Source of the DNA: Dyadobacter sediminis
GTDB lineage: Bacteria; Bacteroidota; Bacteroidia; Cytophagales; Spirosomataceae
Length of the DNA: 64,000 nt
Reading direction: 5' to 3'
Assembly (NCBI RefSeq): GCF_005860765.1
Contig: NZ_VCEI01000021.1
Span: 124,001 to 188,000, forward strand
Both the position numbers and the translations under genes were made by a program. The notes beneath the pieces were generated by a model, which was not told the origin of the DNA, did not search any database, and saw nothing but the letters and a program-made list of their open reading frames with translations. Below, piece after piece: positions 1 to 8,888 of this stretch (the stretch's first letter is position 1; every line of letters starts with the position of its first letter).

Positions 1-3000
1 CGTTTTGGTCGTCGGGATCTGTCCGTTTTCAATTCCCTGCAGATTGCCGTCGTTATAATAGCTGGTTTCCGGATCGATGTGCGGCAGATTGCTTTTCAGC
101 AGCGCAAGGTTTCTTCCGACTACCGAAATGGCAATGTCGCGGAACGGCAGTTTTTTGAATACCTGCCCGGAAAGCATGTACGTGAATTTCACTTCACGGA
201 GTTTTACATAGCTGGCGTCGAAAATGGTATTTTCATTGTTGGTCAGCAAGTAATATTTGTGATGATATTCTTCGGAAGAAATGCGTTTTTCATTGCGTAC
301 GTATTCCGGATTTGCAGCCGTGCCGATGTTGACAACGCCATTGCCTACGATTCCCTCTTCACGTCCCAGTGTGGTTTCTTTCAAAACGCCCGTATACCGT
401 CCGATGTTGATGGATTGCGAGAAAATGTCGCCGCCGTGTTTTACGTCGATCAACGTGCTCAGCGAGAAATTCTTGTACCGGAACGTATTGGAAAATCCGC
501 CGATCCAGTCGGGTGTGAAATTTCCCAGCACGCGGCTGACGGGATCGATCTGCGGATAACCTTGTGCGTCGTAAACAATGTTTCCCTCCGGATCGCGCAG
601 AAAACCTTTTCCGAAGAATGTTCCGTAAGGCTGGCCTACGCGCGCTTCAACGGACAATCCGCGGAAGCTGTTTGTCGTAGTGGCTTGCGTAAGCGAATTG
701 TAGCTGGTATTCAGCTGATACGTAGTCAGGTTATTGGCAAGAGAAATGACCTTGTTTTTATTACGCGCCCAGTTCAGGCCGATATCCCACTGGAATGAAC
801 CGACTTTCACAGGCGTTGCGGTAAGCTGGATTTCAAAACCCTGATTTTCGATTTTTCCTGCATTCAGCAGTTTGGAAAGGTAGCCGGTCGCATTGGAAAT
901 GTTGACGTCCAAAATCTGGTTGGAAGATACTTTTTTGTAATAAGTAATGTCAAGGCCGATTCGGTTCTGCCACAGACGAATATCTGTTCCGATTTCATAA
1001 GAAGATGTGATTTCAGGTTTCAGTTCGGCGTTCAGCAAGGCATTGTTTTCAGACAAGCTTGGCGTGCTTCCCCACGGATTTTCATATTTGTAAGTACTTG
1101 CAAGCCGGTATGGATCGGTATCGTTACCCACACGCGCCCAGCCTGCCCTTAATTTTGCAAAGGATAAAACAGACGACTGAATGTCAAACATATCGGTAAA
1201 AACCGCACTGACAGCCGCAGAAGGATAGAAGTAAGACCGGTTGCTGCTCGGAAGTGAACTCGACCAGTCGTTGCGCGCAGTAAGGTCTACGAAAAGGTAA
1301 TTGCGAAAACCAAGGTTGGCCGAAGCATACAAACTGTTAACCGTTTTCTGAATGGAGCTGTTTTCCGTAACCGGCCGCTGACGTGAATTTCCCAGGTTAT
1401 AAACTCTTGGAATTGCCAGTTCCGTCGCACCCATATAATTACGCTGCGCGTAGTTGGAGCGATGGTTTCCGCCGATGTTGGCCGTTATGTCAAATTCTCC
1501 GAACTTGTGCGTGGCGTTCAGCAGGAAATCCGAATTGGATTCGCGGACAAAAATCTGTTCTTCGTTATAAGCGTCAAACAAAGCCGAAGCGCCGATTCTG
1601 GCCTGACGGGCAGCCGTTTTGGTCTTGCGGCGGTCTTCATAAAAATCGGTTCCGGAACGTGCAGTCAGCGAAAGCCAGTCGGTGAATTTGTAAGTGGCGG
1701 AGAAGTTCCCGTACAGCCGGTCGCGTTCGTTGCCGCGTGTGCTTTCGTTCAGCAGATAATACGGGTTAGTCCAGTAATTGTCGTTCCAGTTGTATTGGTA
1801 AATGCTTCCCGGTTTCTGATAATTTTTAAGCTGATCCATATCCACCTGACGGCCAAACCAGATAAAGTACAAGCCGAAATTGTTGCGGTTATCGCTGCCG
1901 TCTTTCACGTAATTTCCGGTTGCGCGCACGCTTAGTTTTTTGGTAAGGTTCCAGCCGGCGTTCAGGGAAACCGTTCTGCGTTTGTAATCCGTATTGGGCA
2001 GAATTCCCGTCTGGTTAAGGTCTGTAAATGAAAGCCTGAAATCCGCTTTGTCGCTTCCTCCCGTAATGGCAATGTTGTTGGTAAACGTTTTTCCCGTTTC
2101 AAAAAAGTTATTGACGTTGTCCGGATGTGCAGTCCACGGCGTAGGCGTTCTTTTGCCGTCGGCTCCGATCGGAGAATCAAATTGCGGAAGCAGCCTGCCG
2201 TCCAGTCTCGGGCCCCAGCTTTCGTCCACGCCGTCATTCACGCCGCCGCCGGCCCCGTCTGTATATGAGAAAAGCCCTTTTGCGCCCTGGCCGTATTCAT
2301 TCTGCCATTCCGGCAAGCGGAACGGACTTTCAAATGCCGTATTGGTATTAAAGGAAATACCGATTCCTTTTGATCCTTTTCCGCTTTTTGTCGTGATCAG
2401 CACCACGCCGTTTGCGCCGCGTGAACCGTAAAGCGCTGCGGCACTCGGTCCTTTCAGTACGCTGATGGATTCCACATCGTCCGGGTTGATGGAAGCGGCG
2501 GCATTTCCGTAATCCACGCCGGTTCCGGAGCCGAAGTTGCTGTTGTCCACCGGAATGCCATCCACAACGAACAAAGGCTGGTTATTGCTTCCGATGGAAC
2601 TTGCCCCGCGAATGATCATCCGGGAAGACGAGCCCGGCGCGCCATTGGAATTCGTCACCTGAACGCCGGCCAGCCTTCCGGAAAGCGAATTGACCAGATT
2701 GGTTTCTCTGGCCTGCGTCAGCGTCTTTCCGCTCACTTCCTGTACGGCATAACCCAGCGCCTTTTTTTCGCGGGCAATGCCCAGCGCGGTCACAACGATT
2801 TCACTGAACTGCGTCGCATCCTCTTCCAGCGTGATTTCAAGGAACGTTTTTGAGCCGACCGGAACTTCCAGCGACTTGTATCCGATAAAGGAAACGACGA
2901 GCGTTGCATTGGCCGGAGCGTTCAGGGTGAATTCTCCGTTGGCATCCGTCGTGCTTCCGCGGCTGCTGCCTTTGATCAGAATGCTGGCTCCCGGCAATGC

Positions 3001-3108
3001 GCCGTCTGTGGACAGCACTTTTCCTTTGATGTCAAGCTCCTGTCCGTATCCTGCTCCGGCAAGCAGCATCAGAACGGACAGGAAACCCAGCGTAAAGACT
3101 TTTTTCAT
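1..3108 (-). CDS. SusC/RagA-type TonB-dependent outer-membrane receptor (3' end cut by window edge)
   Basis: Reading the minus strand from the ATG at 3108 gives an uninterrupted frame of 1036 codons to base 1. Residues 1-23 form a signal peptide (MKKVFTLGF...AGYGQ). A carboxypeptidase-regulatory-like (DUF4480-type) beta domain follows, with FIGYKS near residue 75, then the SusC plug signature (VTALGIAREKKALGY, LYGSRGANGVVLITTK) and a long beta-barrel. The last visible residues (GIENGQIPTTKT) resemble the usual SusC end, so only about 10-20 residues should be missing. SusC proteins import oligomers or other bulky nutrients with a SusD lipoprotein, which would lie left of base 1. The sequence is a close paralogue of the SusC at 57850-61230, sharing the GI-x-REKK-x-LGYA plug start. 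Substrate unknown. Confidence 0.95.
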   Translation of the reverse strand, partial: MKKVFTLGFLSVLMLLAGAGYGQELDIKGKVLSTDGALPGASILIKGSSRGSTTDANGEFTLNAPANATLVVSFIGYKSLEVPVGSKTFLEITLEEDATQFSEIVVTALGIAREKKALGYAVQEVSGKTLTQARETNLVNSLSGRLAGVQVTNSNGAPGSSSRMIIRGASSIGSNNQPLFVVDGIPVDNSNFGSGTGVDYGNAAASINPDDVESISVLKGPSAAALYGSRGANGVVLITTKSGKGSKGIGISFNTNTAFESPFRLPEWQNEYGQGAKGLFSYTDGAGGGVNDGVDESWGPRLDGRLLPQFDSPIGADGKRTPTPWTAHPDNVNNFFETGKTFTNNIAITGGSDKADFRLSFTDLNQTGILPNTDYKRRTVSLNAGWNLTKKLSVRATGNYVKDGSDNRNNFGLYFIWFGRQVDMDQLKNYQKPGSIYQYNWNDNYWTNPYYLLNESTRGNERDRLYGNFSATYKFTDWLSLTARSGTDFYEDRRKTKTAARQARIGASALFDAYNEEQIFVRESNSDFLLNATHKFGEFDITANIGGNHRSNYAQRNYMGATELAIPRVYNLGNSRQRPVTENSSIQKTVNSLYASANLGFRNYLFVDLTARNDWSSSLPSSNRSYFYPSAAVSAVFTDMFDIQSSVLSFAKLRAGWARVGNDTDPYRLASTYKYENPWGSTPSLSENNALLNAELKPEITSSYEIGTDIRLWQNRIGLDITYYKKVSSNQILDVNISNATGYLSKLLNAGKIENQGFEIQLTATPVKVGSFQWDIGLNWARNKNKVISLANNLTTYQLNTSYNSLTQATTTNSFRGLSVEARVGQPYGTFFGKGFLRDPEGNIVYDAQGYPQIDPVSRVLGNFTPDWIGGFSNTFRYKNFSLSTLIDVKHGGDIFSQSINIGRYTGVLKETTLGREEGIVGNGVVNIGTAANPEYVRNEKRISSEEYHHKYYLLTNNENTIFDASYVKLREVKFTYMLSGQVFKKLPFRDIAISVVGRNLALLKSNLPHIDPETSYYNDGNLQGIENGQIPTTKT

Positions 3109-3143
3109 AGTTCAGTATTTAAGAGTGAAAATAGTTAGGTAAT

Positions 3144-3205
3144 TGATTCGTCGGGCGAATCATATTTTACAATTATCTAAATTCAAACAATATTATGTTA
3201 GATAA
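3144..3205. promoter_or_regulatory. Two tandem inverted repeats upstream of susC
   Basis: TGATTCG at 3144-3150 pairs with CGAATCA at 3156-3162. TTATCTAA at 3173-3180 pairs with TTAGATAA at 3198-3205. Both are perfect and lie 36-97 nt upstream of the SusC ATG. They could be operator sites or leader hairpins. No regulator gene is adjacent in the window. Confidence 0.3.
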
Positions 3206-3409
3206 AAGTATTATGGTAAAATATTAGTTGTTAAATATTACATTATACAAAATATAATATTTATAAAGGGTATGTTTATATTTGAAGGTGATGTTTGTAC
3301 AAAACCAATTCAGGTTCGCTCCTGACTGGTACTATTCCACGTCAGACAGAAAAAAAGTTGTCAAATACGCTTTTAAACGGATCATTGAAGTACGGGGCGT
3401 TTGAATTGC

Positions 3410-3417
3410 TATATTTG
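3410..3417 (+). promoter_or_regulatory. Putative -7 box (TATATTTG) for the thr genes
   Basis: TATATTTG matches the Bacteroidota housekeeping -7 consensus TAnnTTTG and lies about 63 nt before the thrA ATG. An ATTG at about 22 nt upstream could serve as a weak -33 element; the usual spacing is nearer 19. Confidence 0.4.
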
Positions 3418-3480
3418 CATCCGGTTCTAAAACAAATGGCTGTGAGCCGTTTATTATTCTGAGTATTCCATATAGCTTAA

Positions 3481-5937
3481 ATGAAGGTTCTTAAATTTGG
3501 CGGCACTTCTGTCGGTTCGGTTGACAGCATCAAAACAGTCATCCGTATACTCGAAAAAAATCTGGAAAAGGGAGAGCGGATTGCCGTTGTATTTTCTGCC
3601 ATGGGTGGCGTTACAAACCGGCTGATCGAAATAGGCAAAATGGCCGCTTCCGGAAATACAGAGTATACGGAATTCCTGAAAGTAGTGGAAGAAAGGCACT
3701 TTGCCGTTGTGCGCGGACTGATTCCCGTAAAAAGTCAGAGCAGTACTTTCGCCGGCGTAAGAGGCTTGTTCAACGAGCTGGAAGATATTTTGCGCGGCGT
3801 TTCCTGGATACGCGAACTGTCGGAAAGGACGCTGGACCTGATCATGAGTTTTGGTGAACGTTTGTCAACGCTTGTCATTACCGAAATCCTGAAAAGCAAA
3901 GGCATTGCCGCTGAATTCTGCGATGCCCGCCAGATCATCCATACCAACGCAACGTACGGTATGGGCGATGTAAATTTTGAAATAACCAATCGTCAGATTC
4001 TTGAATACTTTGCCAAAAACTCCGCTTTACAGTGCGTTACCGGATTTATTGCATCTACTGCAGAAGGCATAACCACAACGCTGGGCCGAGGCGGTTCCGA
4101 TTACACGGCTTCCATTCTGGCGGCAGCGCTGGACGCAAGTTCCATTGAAATCTGGACGGATGTGGACGGAATGATGACTGCAGATCCGCGCAAAGTAGCC
4201 AATGCTTTCACGATTCCTTCCATTTCGTATGCGGAAGCCATGGAATTGTCGCATTTTGGTGCCAAAGTAATTTATCCGCCAAGTCTGCAGCCGGCGTTTG
4301 CCAAAAATATCACGCTGAAAGTGCTGAATACGTTCAACGTTGATTTTAAAGGAACTTACGTGCAGAAATCGGCGAATGGCAAGGAATATGCGATCACCGG
4401 AATTTCTTCTATTGATGAAATCGCGCTCGTCAATATTCAGGGCAGCGGCATGATCGGTGTTGCGGGGATTTCAGGAAGGCTGTTTACCGCACTTTCCAGC
4501 AATGCGATCAGCGTCATCCTGATTTCGCAGGCTTCTTCGGAACATTCCATCTGTTTTTCCATTGATCCCAAAAATGCACAGCGCGCCAGTGAAATCCTGG
4601 AAAGGGAATTTGCAACGGAAATAAATCTGGGCTACATCGACAGCATTTCGATTGAAAAAAATCTTTCCATTATTGCCATTGTCGGCGAAGGAATGCGGAA
4701 AAGCTCCGGTGTTTCGGGAAAACTGTTTTCTGTTTTAGGTAAAAACGGGATCAATGTGGTGGCAACCGCGCAGGGTTCTTCCGAGCTGAATATTTCCGTT
4801 GTGATTGCGAAAAGCGACTTATCCAAAGCACTGAATGCCATTCACGGCGTATTTTTCCAGTCAGAAACGCGTTCGCTGAATCTGTTTATCGTCGGCGTCG
4901 GTCTCATTGGAAGTACTCTGCTCGAACAGATCAGAAACCAGACCGAATTCCTGCGGGAAGAAAAGCTGCTTAACCTGAATATTGCCGGACTTTCCAATAC
5001 CAAAAAAATGCTGCTCGCTCCGGATGGCATCAAGCCGGAAAACTGGCGTAACCGCGTGATGGACGAAGGCGTGAAAACCAGTCTGCCCGCGTTCGTGCAG
5101 CGCATGATCGAGCTTAACCTGCCAAACAGCGTTTTTGTAGATTGTACTTCGGATAAAGACATTGTTCAGTATTACCATATGTTGCTGGACGCGAGTATTT
5201 CAGTGGTGACGCCCAATAAAGTGGCCAATTCCGGAACGTACTCGGAGTATCTTTCTTTGCAGCGGACTGCGCTTCAGAGAGGTGTAAAGTTTTTGTATGA
5301 AACCAACGTAGGCGCCGGATTGCCGATTATCAATACGATTCAGGGCTTAATGGCCAGCGGTGACAAGTTCCTGAAAATCGAAGCGATCCTTTCGGGAACG
5401 TTATCTTATATATTCAACAATTTTGGCCCGGGTGTTCGCTTTGCGGATGTTGTAAAGGAAGCCAAGGCAAAAGGATTTACAGAGCCGGACCCGCGAGACG
5501 ATCTGAGCGGTGCGGACGTAGGCCGAAAAATACTGATTCTTGCGCGCGAAGTTGGCGTTCCGCTGGAATCTGAAGAAGTGAAAATCTCACAGATTCTGCC
5601 CGGCAACTGCCTGAATGCCCCGACTGTGGATGCATTTTTTAGGGAACTTGAAATTTCGGATTCCTACTTTGCAGAAATGCAGTCCAAAGCGGAGTTAAAA
5701 GGTGAAAAACTGCGCTACATTGCAACGCTGGAAAACGGCAAGGCAACGATTGAGCTGAAAACCGTGGATGCCAGCCATCCTTTTTACACCTTGTCGGGAA
5801 GCGATAACATTGTTTCCTTTACAACGGAACGCTACAAAGACCGTCCACTCGTAATAAAAGGGCCGGGTGCCGGTGCGGAAGTAACGGCTTCGGGCGTATT
5901 CGCAGATATCATGAGTATCAGTAGCTATTTGGGCTAG
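3481..5937 (+). CDS. thrA: Bifunctional aspartate kinase / homoserine dehydrogenase
   Basis: This 818-residue protein catalyses the first and third steps from aspartate to threonine and methionine. It has the length and domain order of the family. The aspartokinase domain starts with KFGGTSVG at residues 5-12. Two ACT regulatory domains occupy roughly 310-455. The homoserine dehydrogenase NAD(P)-binding site GVGLIG is at 472-477, and the catalytic-domain stretch LSGTLSYIFN lies near 638-647. Paired ACT domains in this family normally give feedback inhibition by threonine. It is cytoplasmic. The next gene starts 19 bp downstream and thrB follows, so all three are probably co-transcribed. No thrC follows thrB, unlike the textbook operon. 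Confidence 0.97.
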   Translation: MKVLKFGGTSVGSVDSIKTVIRILEKNLEKGERIAVVFSAMGGVTNRLIEIGKMAASGNTEYTEFLKVVEERHFAVVRGLIPVKSQSSTFAGVRGLFNELEDILRGVSWIRELSERTLDLIMSFGERLSTLVITEILKSKGIAAEFCDARQIIHTNATYGMGDVNFEITNRQILEYFAKNSALQCVTGFIASTAEGITTTLGRGGSDYTASILAAALDASSIEIWTDVDGMMTADPRKVANAFTIPSISYAEAMELSHFGAKVIYPPSLQPAFAKNITLKVLNTFNVDFKGTYVQKSANGKEYAITGISSIDEIALVNIQGSGMIGVAGISGRLFTALSSNAISVILISQASSEHSICFSIDPKNAQRASEILEREFATEINLGYIDSISIEKNLSIIAIVGEGMRKSSGVSGKLFSVLGKNGINVVATAQGSSELNISVVIAKSDLSKALNAIHGVFFQSETRSLNLFIVGVGLIGSTLLEQIRNQTEFLREEKLLNLNIAGLSNTKKMLLAPDGIKPENWRNRVMDEGVKTSLPAFVQRMIELNLPNSVFVDCTSDKDIVQYYHMLLDASISVVTPNKVANSGTYSEYLSLQRTALQRGVKFLYETNVGAGLPIINTIQGLMASGDKFLKIEAILSGTLSYIFNNFGPGVRFADVVKEAKAKGFTEPDPRDDLSGADVGRKILILAREVGVPLESEEVKISQILPGNCLNAPTVDAFFRELEISDSYFAEMQSKAELKGEKLRYIATLENGKATIELKTVDASHPFYTLSGSDNIVSFTTERYKDRPLVIKGPGAGAEVTASGVFADIMSISSYLG

Positions 5938-5956
5938 AAGGTTTTAAATTTTATAA

Positions 5957-6349
5957 ATGAAAATTCACACACTTGAAGATATTATTAGAAAAGCTGCCAG
6001 ATGCCTCGATGACGCGAAAGAATGTATGTTCGTAATGAGCCATGACTTTATAATTGACCGTTCATACCTTGCAATGTACCACGGTGTTCAGGCTTTGCTT
6101 TTTACCAGAAACACTGCAACAATGCCTTTTACGGAAGCATATATTGTTTTTCATCAGGAATTTATACTAACGCAGTTGATAGCAAAAGAACATGGCCTGG
6201 CTTTAAAACGAAGCTTTGAAAAACGCCAGTTCAGCGATTATGACTACGATGAAGTTTCACAGGAAGATGCAAAGGAATCGCTGGACGATGCCCGCGATTT
6301 TGCAGAAGCAGTAATACAATATTTAAAGGAAAACAATCATTTACAGTGA
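5957..6349 (+). CDS. HEPN domain protein, UPF0332 family
   Basis: This 130-residue all-helical protein resembles the UPF0332/HEPN family. It has the helix signature RSYLAMYH followed by ALL, equivalent to the family's SRAYYAMFH-x-x-x-ALL, and a C-terminal FEKRQFSDYDYDE followed by an acidic helix. R and H in RSYLAMYH are spaced as Rx6H, which fits the Rx4-6H motif of HEPN ribonucleases. Such proteins often pair with a MNT nucleotidyltransferase antitoxin, but none is adjacent here. The gene lies between thrA (19 bp away) and thrB, and its TGA overlaps the thrB GTG start in a GTGA junction, so it is translated inside the threonine operon. Its role there is unknown. Confidence 0.8.
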   Translation: MKIHTLEDIIRKAARCLDDAKECMFVMSHDFIIDRSYLAMYHGVQALLFTRNTATMPFTEAYIVFHQEFILTQLIAKEHGLALKRSFEKRQFSDYDYDEVSQEDAKESLDDARDFAEAVIQYLKENNHLQ

Positions 6350-7281
6350 ATTCAGTTAAAGCTTTTGCTCCTGCAACGGTTGCCAATGTTGCCTGCGGAT
6401 TTGATATATTCGGTTTTGCCATTGAAGAACCCGGCGACGTTGTGGAACTCCGCCGCCGCGACGAACCCGGGATTGTCATTACGGATATTTTCGGAGATGA
6501 AGGACGGCTGCCCCGGAATGCAGAGAAAAATGCAGTGACTGTTGTGATGCTCCGGCTGCTTGAACATCTCGGAATTCAGGATTTCGGATGTGAAGTCGTA
6601 CTGCACAAAAATATGCCTCTGGGTAGCGGAATGGGTTCCAGTGCGGCCAGCTCGGTGGCCGGCGTTGTCGCCATGAACGAACTGCTCGGCAATCCGCTTA
6701 CCCGCCAGGAATTGCTGCCTTTTGCGATGGAAGGCGAACGGATGGCATCCGGTTCCGCGCATGCGGATAATGTAGGGCCTTCCTTGTTAGGCGGGTTCGT
6801 GGTCATCAGAAGTTATACGCCGCTTGATATTTTTACGATTCCGGTTCCGGAAGATTTGTATTGTACGCTTGTACATCCCGATATAGAAATCAATACAAAA
6901 GACGCACGGTTTATTTTGCGGAATGAAGTCTCGCTGAAAAACACGATTGCGCAAATGGGCAATGTCGCCGGCCTCGTCGCCGGGCTTATGAAAGCGGATT
7001 ATGAGCTGATCGGCCGTTCCATGGTGGATGTGATTATCGAGCCGGTGCGGTCCATCCTGATTCCCGAATTCAATGCAGTAAAGCAGGCCGCTATTTCCAA
7101 CGGTGCGCTTGGATGCAGCATTTCAGGGTCGGGGCCGTCTCTGTTTGCATTGAGCAGAGGAATGGAATCGGCGATAAAAGCAGGAAATGCCATGCAGCAG
7201 CAGTTTGCGGCAGCCGGAATAGAATCCAGCGTACATGTAAGCGCTATTAACAAAGGCGGTGCAGTTGTGCTGGAAAAATAA
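6346..7281 (+). CDS. thrB: Homoserine kinase (GHMP family)
   Basis: This 311-residue protein phosphorylates homoserine to O-phosphohomoserine with ATP, the penultimate step of threonine synthesis, in the cytoplasm. It opens with VKAFAPATVANVACGFD, typical of ThrB, and the GHMP ATP-binding loop PLGSGMGSSAASS lies at about 91-103. The C-terminal GCSISGSGPSLFAL matches the third GHMP motif. The start is GTG at 6346, overlapping the HEPN gene's stop codon by 4 bases, which suggests translational coupling. Threonine synthase is not adjacent and must be elsewhere. Confidence 0.96.
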   Translation: MNSVKAFAPATVANVACGFDIFGFAIEEPGDVVELRRRDEPGIVITDIFGDEGRLPRNAEKNAVTVVMLRLLEHLGIQDFGCEVVLHKNMPLGSGMGSSAASSVAGVVAMNELLGNPLTRQELLPFAMEGERMASGSAHADNVGPSLLGGFVVIRSYTPLDIFTIPVPEDLYCTLVHPDIEINTKDARFILRNEVSLKNTIAQMGNVAGLVAGLMKADYELIGRSMVDVIIEPVRSILIPEFNAVKQAAISNGALGCSISGSGPSLFALSRGMESAIKAGNAMQQQFAAAGIESSVHVSAINKGGAVVLEK

Positions 7282-7388
7282 TGAAGACAATAAAACCGTT
7301 TGATCGTTATTTGTTCATTTTTTTGTGGAAATGAACTTTCTTGTTTCCTCAGCGCGTTATTTACATCAGTTATAAAAACAAAAATAGC

Positions 7389-7715
7389 ATGGTTACTGTA
7401 AGCGATACCGCCAAAAACAAAATTGTTGAACTCCGTAATGCAGACGGTCATTCGGATGATTATCAGATCCGCGTAGGCGTTTTAGGAGGCGGCTGTTCCG
7501 GTCTGACCTATAATCTCGAATTCAACTCAACAACCAATCCGAACGACATGGTTTTTGAAGATAAAGGCGTAAAAATCATTGTTGATAAAAAAAGCATTCT
7601 TTACCTCGCAGGAACAACGCTGGATTTCTCAGACGGCCTGAACGGTAAAGGATTTCAGTTTATAAATCCGAATGCCACACGTACCTGCGGATGCGGCGAA
7701 AGCTTCGCGGTGTAA
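7389..7715 (+). CDS. HesB/IscA-family iron-sulfur cluster assembly protein
   Basis: This 108-residue A-type Fe-S carrier has the three conserved cysteines of the family: C36 in GGGCSG, and C100 and C102 in RTCGCGESF at the extreme C-terminus. Such proteins hold and transfer nascent Fe-S clusters. I chose the ATG at 7389 (MVTVSDTAKNKI) because homologues start there; a longer frame opens at a TTG at 7341 but adds an unconserved leader. The gene stands alone, about 107 bp after thrB, and is followed by a strong terminator hairpin. Confidence 0.93.
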   Translation: MVTVSDTAKNKIVELRNADGHSDDYQIRVGVLGGGCSGLTYNLEFNSTTNPNDMVFEDKGVKIIVDKKSILYLAGTTLDFSDGLNGKGFQFINPNATRTCGCGESFAV

Positions 7716-7742
7716 ACGGTTGTAAAATATTTTATTTTCAGA

Positions 7743-7775
7743 AACGCACTCCTAAAAGCGGGGTGCGTTTTTTTT
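7743..7775 (+). terminator. Rho-independent terminator after the HesB/IscA gene
   Basis: AACGCACTCC (7743-7752) pairs with GGGGTGCGTT (7760-7769) around a 7-nt loop, with one G-T pair, and is followed by a run of eight T. Confidence 0.85.
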
Positions 7776-7892
7776 ATAATCTTCAAAGGTTTTAATTTGC
7801 CGCACCGATGGATTTTCCCGGGATAATCCTTTCAGATTACTATAAACAAAATTAATTTACACACAGCGGCAACGCCGTTCAAAACTTGATCA

Positions 7893-8789
7893 ATGAAACC
7901 AACTCTTTTGATTCTGGCAGCCGGCATAGGCAGCCGTTACGGCGGTATCAAGCAACTTGACCAATTTGGCCCAAACGGGGAAACTATTATAGATTATTCA
8001 TTATACGACGCAATCCGCAGCGGTTTCGGAAAAGTGGTCTTTATTGTAAGACAGGAAATCAAGGATAGTGCAGAAGCCATTTTTGCGCCAAAACTTCAAG
8101 GGAAAATCGAGTATGATTTTGCTATTCAGGGTATACAGTCGTATGTGCCAGCCGATCTTGGGAAAGTGGAAAGAGTGAAGCCGTGGGGAACCGGTCATGC
8201 CACTTTATGCGCCTGGGAACAGACAAAAACGCCGTTTGCCGTAATCAATGCGGATGATTTTTACGGACGTGAAGCATTTGCAACGATGTCGGATTTTCTA
8301 CAAACGGATACCAATGAAAACCAGCATGCCATGATCGGCTATGAGCTGAAACGAACACTTTCCGAGAACGGAACCGTTTCAAGAGGCATATGCGTGGAAA
8401 GAGCGGATCATAATCTGGAATCGGTTGTGGAACGGACAAAGATCTTTGAAGACGGCGGTAAAATTTACTTTGAAGAAGACGGTACCCGTACCGAACTGGC
8501 TCCTGAAACGCCGGTTTCCATGAATTTCTGGGGATTCAAGCCATCCATGTTCCCGATTACCAAAGACTTGTTTGAAACGTACGCGAGAGAAAATATCAAC
8601 ACGCCGAAAGCAGAATTCTATATTCCTACGGTCATGACGCACATCATCAAAGGCGGTTTGGGCGATTGCCGTGTATTCCGCAGTTCTTCGGACTGGTTTG
8701 GCGTAACTTATCCGGAGGACAAGCCTGCGGTTCAGGCTGCTTTATCGGCGCTGCATGAGGAAGGTTCTTATCCTGAAAAGCTTTGGTAA
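7893..8789 (+). CDS. Sugar-phosphate nucleotidyltransferase-like protein
   Basis: This 298-residue protein begins with the nucleotidyltransferase signature LAAGIGSRYGGIKQ (residues 8-21), which binds the NTP phosphates in glucose-1-phosphate thymidylyl/uridylyl-transferases. INADDFYG further in fits the metal-binding Asp region of that fold. The family makes NDP-sugars from NTP and sugar-1-phosphate. The exact sugar and nucleotide cannot be told, and no cell-wall or polysaccharide genes are next to it. It is flanked by terminators on both sides and so is probably monocistronic. It is cytoplasmic, with no signal peptide. Confidence 0.85.
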   Translation: MKPTLLILAAGIGSRYGGIKQLDQFGPNGETIIDYSLYDAIRSGFGKVVFIVRQEIKDSAEAIFAPKLQGKIEYDFAIQGIQSYVPADLGKVERVKPWGTGHATLCAWEQTKTPFAVINADDFYGREAFATMSDFLQTDTNENQHAMIGYELKRTLSENGTVSRGICVERADHNLESVVERTKIFEDGGKIYFEEDGTRTELAPETPVSMNFWGFKPSMFPITKDLFETYARENINTPKAEFYIPTVMTHIIKGGLGDCRVFRSSSDWFGVTYPEDKPAVQAALSALHEEGSYPEKLW

Positions 8790-8830
8790 AAAAGAAGTCA
8801 GGTAAAAACAGATTTAAATAAGAATATAAT

Positions 8831-8865
8831 CAAAGGTACCCGTAGCTATGCTTCAGGTACCTTTG
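8831..8865. terminator. Bidirectional terminator between convergent genes
   Basis: CAAAGGTACC (8831-8840) and GGTACCTTTG (8856-8865) form a perfect 10-bp stem with a 15-nt loop. It lies between the ends of the nucleotidyltransferase gene (+) and the FG-GAP gene (-). The flanking T/A runs are short. Confidence 0.65.
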
Positions 8866-8888
8866 TCTTTTACGGCCGAAATTCTTTT

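Larger units (their letters stand above)
3109..3480. other. Divergent intergenic region between susC and thrA, AT-rich, with two inverted repeats
   Basis: No gene is visible in this 372-bp gap. It holds the start regions of the minus-strand SusC gene and the plus-strand thrA. Two dyads lie on the SusC side: TGATTCG/CGAATCA (3144-3162, 5-nt spacer) and TTATCTAA/TTAGATAA (3173-3205, 17-nt spacer). A TATATTTG box lies on the thrA side at 3410. Confidence 0.6.

Noticed and set aside
79-798. 239-codon frame at the left edge
   Set aside because: Antisense to the truncated SusC gene, whose minus-strand frame is continuous from 3108 to base 1.
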